Below, one piece after another: positions 54,964 through 63,777 of a stretch of DNA of 64,000 nucleotides. The stretch's first letter is position 1; each line of letters starts with the position of its first letter. Position numbers and translations under genes: made by a program. The notes below the pieces were generated by a model, which ran no database searches, had not been told where the DNA came from, and saw only the letters and a list, made by a program, of their open reading frames with translations. Source of the DNA: CAVSVP01 sp963731125 (lineage in GTDB: Bacteria > Pseudomonadota > Gammaproteobacteria > Competibacterales > Competibacteraceae). The stretch lies in contig CAVSVP010000009.1 of NCBI GenBank assembly GCA_963731125.1, forward strand, positions 372,001 to 436,000. Reading direction: 5' to 3'.

Positions 54964-56304
54964 TTAAAAATAGGTAATTGTAGGAAACTGCATGGGTTTG
55001 CCGCAAGCATCATCTGGGAACACTGAATATAGGCATTGTTCTTTGAGCCCTTCACTATGGCAGAGTTGTTTAAAGTTTTTTCGAGTTGTTCGCACTTCTA
55101 TTAGCCATTCTCCCAACGGATTGACTTGCTCACTGATGACTGCTCTGAGCGTGAACAAACGAGCTCGAAGACGGCCGGCCTCGGGTGGCAAACGGAGCCA
55201 ACCGTGTAACACGTCGTCTCTAATACGTCCGGCAATTGTTTCCAGCAACAGTTCCATCCCCACACCACTTGTCGCCGATACCCAAACAGCCTTGTCTTTT
55301 TGGTTCTGCTGGCCCTCCAAGCGCGGCGGCTCCTTTAATCGATCAATTTTGTTGAACACCTCGATGCGAGGCACTTTGCCTGCACCAATTTCCTGTAACA
55401 CCTGCTGCACAATTTCCGCTTGTTCCCGATGGTTTGGGTCACTGGTATCGATGACGTGTAAGAGCAGATTGGCCTCACAGGTTTCTTGTAAGGTGGCGCG
55501 AAACGCAGCGATCAGTTCATGAGGTAACTGGCTGATAAAACCAACGGTATCAACCACAATGACAGGCTCTGCATTAGGCAGATTCAGTCTTCTAAAAGTA
55601 GGATCTAAGGTAGCAAATAGTTGATCGGCGGTAACCACTCCGGCATTAGTTAACTGATTAAACAACGTAGACTTACCGGCATTCGTATAACCCACGAGGG
55701 ATACAACGGGCATATCGGCTTTATGTCGCGACTGACGCCCCTGATGACGTTGTCGTTCGACTTTGCGCAACTGCTGTTTAATCCGTTTGATCCGCTCGGC
55801 TACCAGGCGTCGATCGGTCTCCAGCTGGGTTTCTCCAGGTCCGCGTAAACCAATTCCGCCTTTTTGCCGTTCCAGATGGGTCCAGCCCCGTACTAAGCGA
55901 GTGGCAAGATGGCGAAGCTGCGCCAACTCCACTTGGAGCTTACCTTCAAAACTGCGAGCACGTTGGGCGAAAATGTCCAAAATAAGGCCAGTACGGTCAA
56001 TGACCCGGCACTGGAGAAAGGCTTCAAGATTGCGTTCCTGGCTTGGCAATATATCATGGCCGAAAATTACCAGCTCTGCATTATCTTGACGAACCGCCTC
56101 ACGAATTTCTGCCGCCTTACCGCTACCAACAAAAAAATGTGAATCTGGACGCTGACGGTTACCGGTAACTGTATTAACGCATTTAGCTCCGGCCGTTGCA
56201 GCTAACTCACACAGTTCAGCGATATTACGCGTATCCTCTGTCACACCTCCGAGCGAAAGATGTACTACGATGGCACGTTCGCCAGTACCTGTATATTCAA
56301 CCAA
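54964..56304 (-). CDS. hflX: Ribosome-associated GTPase HflX
   Basis: 446 aa. N-terminal HflX domain (GDHILPSQERNLE-like region seen as FGHDILPSQERNLE), coiled linker and a G domain with LVGYTNAGKSTLFNQL (G1), VVDTVGFISQLPH (G3) and VFNKIDRL (G4). It rescues stalled ribosomes under stress. The start is TTG at 56304, supported by AAGGAG six bases upstream; no ATG fits. Located between hfq and hflK as in most gammaproteobacteria. Confidence 0.93.
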   Translation of the reverse strand: MVEYTGTGERAIVVHLSLGGVTEDTRNIAELCELAATAGAKCVNTVTGNRQRPDSHFFVGSGKAAEIREAVRQDNAELVIFGHDILPSQERNLEAFLQCRVIDRTGLILDIFAQRARSFEGKLQVELAQLRHLATRLVRGWTHLERQKGGIGLRGPGETQLETDRRLVAERIKRIKQQLRKVERQRHQGRQSRHKADMPVVSLVGYTNAGKSTLFNQLTNAGVVTADQLFATLDPTFRRLNLPNAEPVIVVDTVGFISQLPHELIAAFRATLQETCEANLLLHVIDTSDPNHREQAEIVQQVLQEIGAGKVPRIEVFNKIDRLKEPPRLEGQQNQKDKAVWVSATSGVGMELLLETIAGRIRDDVLHGWLRLPPEAGRLRARLFTLRAVISEQVNPLGEWLIEVRTTRKNFKQLCHSEGLKEQCLYSVFPDDACGKPMQFPTITYF

Positions 56305-56310
56305 ATGTTT

Positions 56311-56316
56311 CTCCTT
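56311..56316 (-). promoter_or_regulatory. Ribosome-binding site deciding the hflX TTG start
   Basis: AAGGAG on the minus strand, six bases before TTG 56304. It decides the start because no in-frame ATG or GTG lies nearby. Confidence 0.6.
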
Positions 56317-56333
56317 CGATGGGTCGAGCGCTG

Positions 56334-56585
56334 CTAAAGCTGATCAATTTCGCCGCCATTTTCGTCGGTCAAGTGCAACCGTACATTGCGCGTCGGCACT
56401 ACCGTCGAGATAGCATGCTTGTAAATCATTTGACTCACACTGTTTCTAAGCAACACCACAAATTGGTCGAAAGATTCTATCTGTCCCTGAAGCTTGATGC
56501 CGTTTACCAAGTAAATTGAAACCGGGATTCGTTCCTTGCGCAGCGCATTAAGAAAAGGCTCTTGGAGCGAATGGCCTTTTGCCAT
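56334..56585 (-). CDS. hfq: RNA-binding protein Hfq
   Basis: 83 aa hexameric RNA chaperone. Sm1 motif (SLQEPFLNALRKERIPVSIY, LVNGIKLQGQIESFDQF) and Sm2 (MIYKHAISTVVP) are intact. Good RBS (AGGGAGAACACTC before ATG). It matches sRNAs to target mRNAs. Short C-terminal tail of about 16 residues. Confidence 0.97.
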   Translation of the reverse strand: MAKGHSLQEPFLNALRKERIPVSIYLVNGIKLQGQIESFDQFVVLLRNSVSQMIYKHAISTVVPTRNVRLHLTDENGGEIDQL

Positions 56586-57027
56586 GAGTGTTCTCCCTTA
56601 TTGTTATACAGTTGTTCAAGACTAAGTTGCAGTTACAACTACAATGTAATATCTACTCTATCTACTGTTGCCTAGATTCTGCCCTTATTTTTAACGATGG
56701 GCCTTTACATTGGACTGCCTAAGGTTATTTTAGTTCAGCAATATCCAGGCCGACAGAACCAAACTAAACGCAAAAAATACAATCGCTTAATGACTGTCTG
56801 CACAATCTAGTATCAGGCACTAGCCAGCTTAGGAGTGGTCGTTTTCGCCCTCAACAATCACTTAGAGCCTACCCATTACCATTTGCAATAAGCACATAAT
56901 AAACAACAAGCACACTGTAGATTTCTTTCGAATGAAAGAGGTCATTGCTTACGTTGCGTGGCAACAAATACCTATTTCTCGCTCGGCTGTAAAAGCGTTG
57001 GCTGAGCGCTTGACATCGTTGCAGCTT
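56586..57027. other. Intergenic region upstream of hfq
   Basis: 442 bp between miaA and hfq on the minus strand. No gene was recognised in it. The base composition is AT-rich near 56750-56960 and probably contains the hfq promoter; I could not fix one. Confidence 0.4.
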
Positions 57028-57984
57028 TTACTTTCGCAACATTCCCGTAGCATATAAATATTCAAGCACCCGATCTAAAAATCCCAGTGCAAGACTATCG
57101 AACCATACCGTTTCAGGTTCTGCACGCAACCAAGTAAGTTGGCGTTTAGCAAACTGCCGAGTCGCGGCAATGCTACGTTCTTTCATTTTAGTGTAGTCTA
57201 ACAAGCCATCTAAGTAATTCCATACCTGCCGATATCCTACGGCACGCATAGAGGGTTTGTTTAGGTCAAGGTCGTTTCGTGCCCGCAGACTTGCAACCTC
57301 TGCCACAAAGCCCTGATCTAACATTTGCTGAAAACGACGTTCAATACGATGATGTAATACCTGTCGTTCTCTTGGCACAATGACAAGTTTCAGCAGCGGT
57401 TCTAATAAACCTGCTTCAATCTGTCGCCGCACATATAATTGCGTAATAGGGTGTCCAGTGAGTTCATACACTTCCAGTGCGCGTTGAATGCGTTGCGGAT
57501 CATTAGGGTGGATGCGAGCCGCCGCTATCGGATCCACGGCTGCAAGCCGCGCGTGGAGAAAAGCCGAACCACAGTAATTTAATTCTGCTTCTAGACGAGA
57601 TCGCAGCTGCAAATTAGCCGGAGGTAACTCTGCCAAACCTTGTTGCAAAACTCGATAGTAAAGCATGGTGCCACCCACGAGAAGAGGAAAATGTCCTTTG
57701 CTACGAATCTCTTTTATTTCTCTTAAGGCATCCTCGCGAAATCTGGCGGCTGAGTAAGTCTCCTGAGGATCGAGAATATCAATAAGCCGATGAGGCGCAA
57801 CACTGAGAGTCGCAGCATTTGGCTTAGCAGTCCCAATATTCATGCCGCGGTACACCAACGCTGAATCTACACTAATAATTTCGAAAGGAAAGCGTCGTAC
57901 CAGTTCTACCGCTAAATCCGTCTTACCAGAGGCAGTAGGGCCCATGATAAATAGCGCAGGAAGACGGTTATTAGCAATTGTCAT
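57028..57984 (-). CDS. miaA: tRNA dimethylallyltransferase MiaA
   Basis: 318 aa. Transfers dimethylallyl to A37 of tRNAs reading UNN codons. P-loop FIMGPTASGKTDLAVELVRR, then DSALVYRGMNIGTAKP, PHRLIDILDPQETYSAARF, RIHPNDPQRIQRALEVYELT and TRQFAKRQLTWLR are family landmarks. Located between mutL and hfq as in E. coli. Confidence 0.96.
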   Translation of the reverse strand: MTIANNRLPALFIMGPTASGKTDLAVELVRRFPFEIISVDSALVYRGMNIGTAKPNAATLSVAPHRLIDILDPQETYSAARFREDALREIKEIRSKGHFPLLVGGTMLYYRVLQQGLAELPPANLQLRSRLEAELNYCGSAFLHARLAAVDPIAAARIHPNDPQRIQRALEVYELTGHPITQLYVRRQIEAGLLEPLLKLVIVPRERQVLHHRIERRFQQMLDQGFVAEVASLRARNDLDLNKPSMRAVGYRQVWNYLDGLLDYTKMKERSIAATRQFAKRQLTWLRAEPETVWFDSLALGFLDRVLEYLYATGMLRK

Positions 57985-58095
57985 ACTTTTGAGCGGTAGT
58001 TATCAAGCACTTGATGGAATAACAAACTTTAGAGAAACAGCTCGCTGGGATCCAATAAATTGGAGAACTGACCTAACTGCCAAGAATGCGTTAGC

Positions 58096-59919
58096 CTAAC
58101 GTCCTCGCAAAAACCACTTATCAACCTCATCCAGCTTCAGCTGTATCCAGGTGGGGCGGCCATGATTGCATTGCCCGCTGCGCTCAGTGCGTTCCACATC
58201 TCGTAGTAAAGCATTCATCTCTAATAAAGTTAATTTACGATTGGCTCGCACCGAACTGTGACAAGCCAAGGTGGCAAGGGTTTCATGGAGAGCTTCGCGG
58301 ATGCGATTACTCATTCCGTGCTTCGCTATATCGGCCAGTAAATCATGCACTAACTGCGTTACATCAGCGCCGACCAGCAGCGCCGGAATGCGACGCACAG
58401 CCACTGTATCTGGTCCGAGCGGCGTGACTTCCAAACCTAACTTGGCAAATAATTCATGATTCTCCTCCACTGATTGTACGTCACGGGGATTCACCACTAC
58501 GGTTACCGGTACCAGGAGAGGTTGAGACAAAATGCCATTCTGCTCTAGGCTTACCTTCAGACGTTCATAAGTGATGCGTTCATGAGCAGCGTGCATATCC
58601 ACTACAATTAAGCCGGCAGCGTTTTCCGCCAGAATATAAATCCCATGGAGTTGCGCTATGGCATAACCCAGTGGCGGTGGTTTCTCCTCACAGGGCTCAT
58701 TGGGCAATAGCTGGTACGGCATTGCTTGCGAGTGCAACCGTTCATAACCAGCCATCTGCTCCTTTACAGGCAACGCCATAAATTGCTGCGCGCATCTGGA
58801 CTGCGGTTCGGAGATGCTTAGCGACGTTGAACGTGTCGCTGATAACGTTGCTTGACAGTCAGCAGAAGATGTCAAGTTCGGTCTGGTGACTTGAGTAAAT
58901 GATATTGACTGTGCGCCTGGACGAATCCCAGCTAAAACCTCTTGCAAGGTATTTGTAAGAAAGTTATGAACGAGCCGGGCTTCTCTAAAGCGTACCTCGC
59001 GTTTGGTAGGATGGGCGTTGATATCCACTAATGCGGGATCTAGTTTTAGATAGAGCAGAAAAGCGGGATGGCGGCCTTGGTATAAAACGTCTCGATAAGC
59101 TTGGCGTACTGCGTGAGCAGTCAGCTTATCCCTCACCATGCGGGTGTTAACGAAAAAATACTGAAGATCCGATTGGCTGCGGGAAAAGGTAGGGAGCCCG
59201 ATCCAACCTCGCAGGTGCAAATCAGCAGTGTCCTGCTCCAGGTACACCGCGTTATCGATAAAGGTACGACCACATAACTCGCTCACGCGCCGCTCTTGTT
59301 CACCATGATCGGCGGTTGGAGGTAACAGTAATACCGACCGTTGATTATGGCGTAGGTTCACCTCTACATCGAATCGACCAAGGGCAAGGCATCTGACTAG
59401 GTAGTCTATGTGACCAAACTCCGTGCGTTCAGTACGCAGGAACTTACGTCGAGCTGGCGTATTAAAAAATAAGTCGCGCACTTCTACCGTCGTGCCCACT
59501 GCATGTGCAGCAGGAACAGGCTGCTGCATCAGCCCTTGGCCATCTCCTCCTATTCGCCAACCACTCCTTTGTCCGTCGACACGAGAAGTCAAGCTCAAGC
59601 GAGATACTGAGGCAATGCTGGGCAAAGCTTCACCGCGAAAACCTAACGTAGTAACCTTTGCGATATCAGCCAAGCTGGCGATTTTGCTGGTAGCATGACG
59701 CGCTAGGGCAAGCAATAGATCTTCTTTATGAATGCCGGCGCCATTGTCGCGAACACGAATTAATTTAACACCCCCTTTTTCCACCTCCACATCAATCTGA
59801 GTGGCGCTGGCATCAAAGCTATTCTCCAGCAATTCCTTAACTACGGAGGCTGGGCGTTCTATTACCTCACCAGCCGCAATTTGACTGATGAGCTGGGGTG
59901 GAAGGCGGTGTATACGCAT
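58096..59919 (-). CDS. mutL: DNA mismatch repair protein MutL
   Basis: 607 aa from ATG 59919 (MRIHRLPPQLISQIAAGEVI). GHKL ATPase motifs: ELLENSFDASA, VRDNGAGIHKED, TLGFRGEALPSIASVS. The C-terminal dimerisation domain contains VDMHAAHERITYE, which fits the DQHA(X)2E(X)4E endonuclease motif with Met for Gln. MutL here may therefore nick DNA itself, as expected where mutH is absent; mutH is not in this window. Next to miaA. Confidence 0.95.
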   Translation of the reverse strand: MRIHRLPPQLISQIAAGEVIERPASVVKELLENSFDASATQIDVEVEKGGVKLIRVRDNGAGIHKEDLLLALARHATSKIASLADIAKVTTLGFRGEALPSIASVSRLSLTSRVDGQRSGWRIGGDGQGLMQQPVPAAHAVGTTVEVRDLFFNTPARRKFLRTERTEFGHIDYLVRCLALGRFDVEVNLRHNQRSVLLLPPTADHGEQERRVSELCGRTFIDNAVYLEQDTADLHLRGWIGLPTFSRSQSDLQYFFVNTRMVRDKLTAHAVRQAYRDVLYQGRHPAFLLYLKLDPALVDINAHPTKREVRFREARLVHNFLTNTLQEVLAGIRPGAQSISFTQVTRPNLTSSADCQATLSATRSTSLSISEPQSRCAQQFMALPVKEQMAGYERLHSQAMPYQLLPNEPCEEKPPPLGYAIAQLHGIYILAENAAGLIVVDMHAAHERITYERLKVSLEQNGILSQPLLVPVTVVVNPRDVQSVEENHELFAKLGLEVTPLGPDTVAVRRIPALLVGADVTQLVHDLLADIAKHGMSNRIREALHETLATLACHSSVRANRKLTLLEMNALLRDVERTERSGQCNHGRPTWIQLKLDEVDKWFLRGR

Positions 59920-59965
59920 AGTTATCGTCAATATGTAGCAGACATGTCCTGGCTACTGACTTAAC

Positions 59966-61129
59966 TTATCTGATATCTTCCAGTAGAGACTCCAAAATCA
60001 GCTTTGCCGTGGAGGAATTGTCCGGCTGTCCTGCAACGTCTTGGATGACCACCACTGTCTGCGGGCCCTGCCCAGCCAGACGCACCTGATAGCGGACCCC
60101 TTGCGGAGGCGGTGAATCATCCTTCCAAAAAGCCAGCTTGGACAGCACGCCTTTTTTTGTACCATCATCTAAAGGATCGCTGTACTCAACGACATACCGG
60201 CCTTGTGTACGATTTTGATCCTCCACCACAAAATTGCTGCTATCTAAAGCCAATCCCACCAAACGCCAGGCCTGGGGGTAGTTTTCTTCAATCAGCAAAG
60301 CCTGTTGACCCTCAATAGTCGTTAAACGCGCGCGGATAGGCTGTGGAGCAGGCTCAGTAGTAGCCTTTGCCAGCTGCGCCTCAGCTCGTCTTTCCGAAGC
60401 ACCCAAATACACCATAAGACGGTTGAGCATTTCCGCTTCCAATTCAGGATCCGGTGGACGAGACTGCCATAGGGTGGTCTCGTTCTTCTGATTACCGATG
60501 CCGCCTTGAACGACCTCCTCGACGCCATAGTGGGTAAGATACACTGCAGTACCATCTGTAACTCGCTCTAAACGCACCCGAAATTTGTCACGCGTCGGCG
60601 CGGAATAGGCAAAGTCGAGGGCCTTACTGAGAACAGCTCGAATCGGGCCATCGGCGATGTCAGCCCGATTTTCGGCCCAGTCCGTTTCCATAACACCAAT
60701 CCGGGGATCTTCTTTTTTCAACACAAGCCCGCTGCTAGACCAAAACTCCTTGACTTTGGGCCATACCTGTTCCGGATCTTGCTGCACGACCAACCAACGG
60801 CGGTTACCATCCCGCTCCATGCGCATACCGGGCTGCTCCTGCAAAACGGCCTCAGAGGGCACTATTTGAGCACCACCCGCACGTTCGCTAGCGTAATCGG
60901 AAAGGTTGGCGGTTCCCGTAGGATTAAGCTCCGGTACAAGTAAAGTGTCATCGATAGTTGAGGCAGTCAAATCCGGAGGCACCTCTAAGGGTTCCACAGT
61001 TTGACTTTCTCGATAATCGGGCCGCCGATCCGGTATGATTTTATTCAGATCGGTAGTACACGCAACCGGGAAACACATCACCGCAGCCAGTACGGTGACC
61101 CGCACGCAAAGTGGAGCAAAGCGTATCAT
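59966..61129 (-). CDS. bamC: Outer membrane assembly lipoprotein BamC
   Basis: 387 aa from ATG 61129. Signal peptide with lipobox PVAC (Cys at about residue 23). The early PDYRESQTVEPLEVPPDLT is the region that binds BamD in E. coli BamC (NlpB), followed by two helix-grip domains (VQQDPEQVWPKVKEFWSSSG and LLIEENYPQAWRLVGLALD). Component of the BAM complex. Located 17 bp after dapA on the same strand, as in other gammaproteobacteria. Confidence 0.9.
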   Translation of the reverse strand: MIRFAPLCVRVTVLAAVMCFPVACTTDLNKIIPDRRPDYRESQTVEPLEVPPDLTASTIDDTLLVPELNPTGTANLSDYASERAGGAQIVPSEAVLQEQPGMRMERDGNRRWLVVQQDPEQVWPKVKEFWSSSGLVLKKEDPRIGVMETDWAENRADIADGPIRAVLSKALDFAYSAPTRDKFRVRLERVTDGTAVYLTHYGVEEVVQGGIGNQKNETTLWQSRPPDPELEAEMLNRLMVYLGASERRAEAQLAKATTEPAPQPIRARLTTIEGQQALLIEENYPQAWRLVGLALDSSNFVVEDQNRTQGRYVVEYSDPLDDGTKKGVLSKLAFWKDDSPPPQGVRYQVRLAGQGPQTVVVIQDVAGQPDNSSTAKLILESLLEDIR

Positions 61130-61146
61130 CTTTATGTTTGTAAACC

Positions 61147-62022
61147 TCAAAGAACGCCTGCCTGCTCCATGGCCTGTCTTACATTACTATGAAACCGCTC
61201 TGAAAGCGGGGTAAGGGGTAAGCGAATCCCTGGCGGGATCAGACCCAACTGCTTAATCGCCCATTTCACTGGAATAGGATTGGATTCCAAAAATAACGCC
61301 TTATGAAGCGGTGCAAGGCTGTTATTGATACGCTCAGTCTCAGAACGGTCACCAGCTAAGGCCGCGGCACACAACTTATGCATTGCTTGGGGTGCAACAT
61401 TGGCTGTCACCGAAATAGTACCCCTGGCACCGTTTAAGATAGCCTCAGCGGCGATAGCATCATCGCCGCTGAAGATGTCCATTCGGTTACCACAGCGACT
61501 GACCAGTTCACCTATTCGTTCAACACTGCCGCTAGCCTCTTTAATTCCAACAATATTAGGAATATCGGCAAGGCGTTCTACAGTTTCTGGTAACATGTCA
61601 CAAGCAGTTCGACCCGGTACATTATAGAGTATTTGGGGGATAGGCACAGTCTCGGCGATCAGCTTGAAATGATGGTAAAGCCCTTCCTGAGTTGGTTTGT
61701 TGTAATAGGGGGTTACCAGCAGACAAGCATCGGCACCTGCCTGCATGGCATCGCGAGTCAGGTGAATTGCTTCACTGGTGGAGTTGGCACCGGTGCCGGC
61801 AATCACGGGAAGCCGTCCTTTCACCAGTTCCACTATGCGCCGGATTACCGTACAGTGTTCCTCAAAATTTAAGGTTGCAGACTCACCCGTAGTTCCGACA
61901 GCCACTATGGCATCGGTACTGTTCTCTAGATGAAACGCAATCAGTCGTGCCAAAGCGTCGAAATCTAGAGCGCCGTCAGCAGCCATGGGTGTGACGATAG
62001 CTACTATGCTGCCATGAAACAT
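61147..62022 (-). CDS. dapA: 4-hydroxy-tetrahydrodipicolinate synthase DapA
   Basis: 291 aa TIM-barrel aldolase of lysine/diaminopimelate synthesis. GTTGESATLNFEEH (pyruvate-binding Thr pair), VTPYYNKPTQEGLYHHF (catalytic Tyr), ILYNVPGRTACDM, GIKEASGSVERI with the Schiff-base Lys, and FSGDDAIAAEAILNGARGTIS. Start ATG 62022. Forms a unit with bamC and is divergent from gcvR. Confidence 0.96.
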   Translation of the reverse strand: MFHGSIVAIVTPMAADGALDFDALARLIAFHLENSTDAIVAVGTTGESATLNFEEHCTVIRRIVELVKGRLPVIAGTGANSTSEAIHLTRDAMQAGADACLLVTPYYNKPTQEGLYHHFKLIAETVPIPQILYNVPGRTACDMLPETVERLADIPNIVGIKEASGSVERIGELVSRCGNRMDIFSGDDAIAAEAILNGARGTISVTANVAPQAMHKLCAAALAGDRSETERINNSLAPLHKALFLESNPIPVKWAIKQLGLIPPGIRLPLTPLSERFHSNVRQAMEQAGVL

Positions 62023-62110
62023 AGAATTTTCTCCAATCTTTATAAGTTAGTTTGGCATGGTACGTACGTGTCATTGGATTGACAAGCGCTCCGCTTGGCT
62101 TGACCTGAGA

Positions 62111-62197
62111 GGCCGTTGAAAAACTCCAGGCTAAAGGATTTAGGAACATTTCAAATCAATGCCTTAGCTTATACGCCGGGGTATTTTTCAACAGTTT
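62111..62197. repeat. Candidate 87 bp MITE between dapA and gcvR
   Basis: Ends GGCCGTTGAAAAACTCC and GGGGTATTTTTCAACAGTTT share an inverted GTTGAAAAA core. The element is flanked by the direct repeat CTGAGA (62105-62110 and 62198-62203). It has no coding capacity. A small non-autonomous element with a 6 bp TSD is the simplest reading. Confidence 0.5.
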
Positions 62198-62333
62198 CTG
62201 AGACGACTATTGTATTAATAGCAAATTGCTTTTTGGCTTTGCCAGTAAGATCGACGTCACTATGCGCAAACGCCGGTGGCGGTATACTGTATGTAAAATT
62301 GCTGCACCCCTTAGCTCGTCGGAGTGCTTGTCT

Positions 62334-62864
62334 GTGAAAAATTACTTGGTTGTCTCTGCCCTGGGAGAGAATCGACCAGGCCTAATTAGTGAATTATCTC
62401 GTGTTATTTCAGAATGTGATTGCAGCATTGTAAACAGCCGTATGACAGTGCTTGGTAATGAGCTCGCCGTCATCTTAATGGTACAAGGCAATTGGAGTGC
62501 ACTCGCGAAACTCGAACTTCAGTGGAAACGACTTGAGCCATCACTAAATATGATAATTTTTTCCAAACGGACTGGAGAACAAAAACACCAGGGCAATATC
62601 TTGCCCTATGCCGTGGAAGTCGTTTCCATTAATAACGCAAGTATTGTCTATGGCTTGACCAATTTTTTTGCAAATCGCTCTGTTAACATTGATGATTTAA
62701 CTATTTACAGTTATCAAACCTCACATAATGGTACACCTATGTTTTCTATTAATTTAGCCGTTGGCATCCCAGCTGACACGCATATCGCTTCATTACGGGA
62801 AGAATTCATGGACTTTTGCGATGAGCTTAATCTCGATGCCGTGATGGAACCCATCAAGGGGTAA
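62334..62864 (+). CDS. gcvR: GcvR-like ACT-domain regulator
   Basis: 176 aa from GTG 62334 (KNYLVVSALGENRPGLISEL); an ATG at 62262 would add 24 basic residues and is less likely because a TATACT promoter-like element lies at 62283. Two ACT domains (N-terminal ENRPGLISELSRVISECDCS and C-terminal NASIVYGLTNFFANRSVNID) with no DNA-binding domain, as in GcvR, the accessory repressor of the glycine cleavage system. It is divergent from dapA, the usual position. Confidence 0.85.
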   Translation: MKNYLVVSALGENRPGLISELSRVISECDCSIVNSRMTVLGNELAVILMVQGNWSALAKLELQWKRLEPSLNMIIFSKRTGEQKHQGNILPYAVEVVSINNASIVYGLTNFFANRSVNIDDLTIYSYQTSHNGTPMFSINLAVGIPADTHIASLREEFMDFCDELNLDAVMEPIKG

Positions 62865-62885
62865 AGAATGTCAGGAAGATAATTA

Positions 62886-63777
62886 GACCCCTTGAAAAAG
62901 TAGCGATGAACCCTCAGTACTTATAGGTATGAGTTATGAAAACCTGCGAAAACTTCCCGCTGATCAGTTTCGTCGTGCCTGTGGTGTTAAGCCGGAGACT
63001 TTCGAGGCCATGATGGAGGCCGTGCGGACGGCTGAACGCCAAAAACGCAAATCGGGCCGTCCCTCCACGGTGCCCTTGGCCGATCAACTGCAGCTGACAT
63101 TGCTCTATCATTATGACTACCGTACCCAGTTGCAGGTAGGGGTAGATTCGGGTCTGGGTGAGTCCGCCGTCTGCCGATTGATCCGGCGTGTGGAAGACCG
63201 CTGGTTGGCCGATCAACGCTTTCATCTTCCCAAGCGTAGCGAGCGTGTGCAACTCAGCCGTTCTGATACGCCGGCGGTGGCGGTCGATGCGTCTGAAACG
63301 CCCATCGAGCGTCCAAAAAAAAAACAACGCAATCACTACAGTGGCAAGCAGAAGGACCACACGATCAGGGCACAATTGACCGTTGACCTGAACACCGAAA
63401 AGATTCTGGCGACGGCTGTTGCACCGGGTCGCGTCCACGATTTGGTGTTGGGTAAGGATCATCTTCATGAGGTGTCACTGTCCATTCCTTGCTTGTTCGA
63501 TAAGGGTTATCAAGGTATCCAACATCAGCATGCGCAAGCGTACTTGCCCTGCAAAGCGAGTCGAGGCCGACCTCTGAACCCGGAGCAACGCCATGTTAAC
63601 CGTCTGCACGCCGCGATTCGGATTCGTGTCGAGCATGTCATCCGTTCCCTGAAACGGTTCCGCATCCTGGCAGGTCGCTATCGCAATCGGCGGCGCCGAT
63701 TTGGGTTACGGTTTAACTTGATTGCAGCGATCCACAATTTCGAAATCACCCCTGCAGCATGACTTTTTCAAGAGGTC
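62886..63777 (+). mobile_element. IS5-family element downstream of gcvR
   Basis: An 892 bp element with inverted ends GACCCCTTGAAAAAGT (62886) and its near-complement ending 63777, flanked by TA on both sides (62884-62885 and 63778-63779). One transposase gene fills it. Confidence 0.8.
62929..63762 (+). CDS. IS5-family transposase
   Basis: 277 aa, N-terminal helix-turn-helix region (MSYENLRKLPADQFRRACGV), then a DDE core: VAVDASETPIERPKKKQRNH (first Asp), PCLFDKGYQGIQHQHAQ (second) and RIRVEHVIRSLKRFRILAGR (Glu). Typical of the IS5/DDE_Tnp_4 group with a single ORF. The frame is intact and the element ends are matched, so it is probably active or recently so. A long frame on the other strand is an antisense artefact. 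Confidence 0.88.
   Translation: MSYENLRKLPADQFRRACGVKPETFEAMMEAVRTAERQKRKSGRPSTVPLADQLQLTLLYHYDYRTQLQVGVDSGLGESAVCRLIRRVEDRWLADQRFHLPKRSERVQLSRSDTPAVAVDASETPIERPKKKQRNHYSGKQKDHTIRAQLTVDLNTEKILATAVAPGRVHDLVLGKDHLHEVSLSIPCLFDKGYQGIQHQHAQAYLPCKASRGRPLNPEQRHVNRLHAAIRIRVEHVIRSLKRFRILAGRYRNRRRRFGLRFNLIAAIHNFEITPAA

Noticed and set aside
56586..57027. Possible sRNA upstream of hfq
   Set aside because: No promoter-terminator pair or stable hairpin with a T-tract could be identified.
62914..63468. 184 aa minus-strand frame opposite the IS5 transposase
   Set aside because: Antisense shadow; the plus-strand frame carries the DDE motifs.
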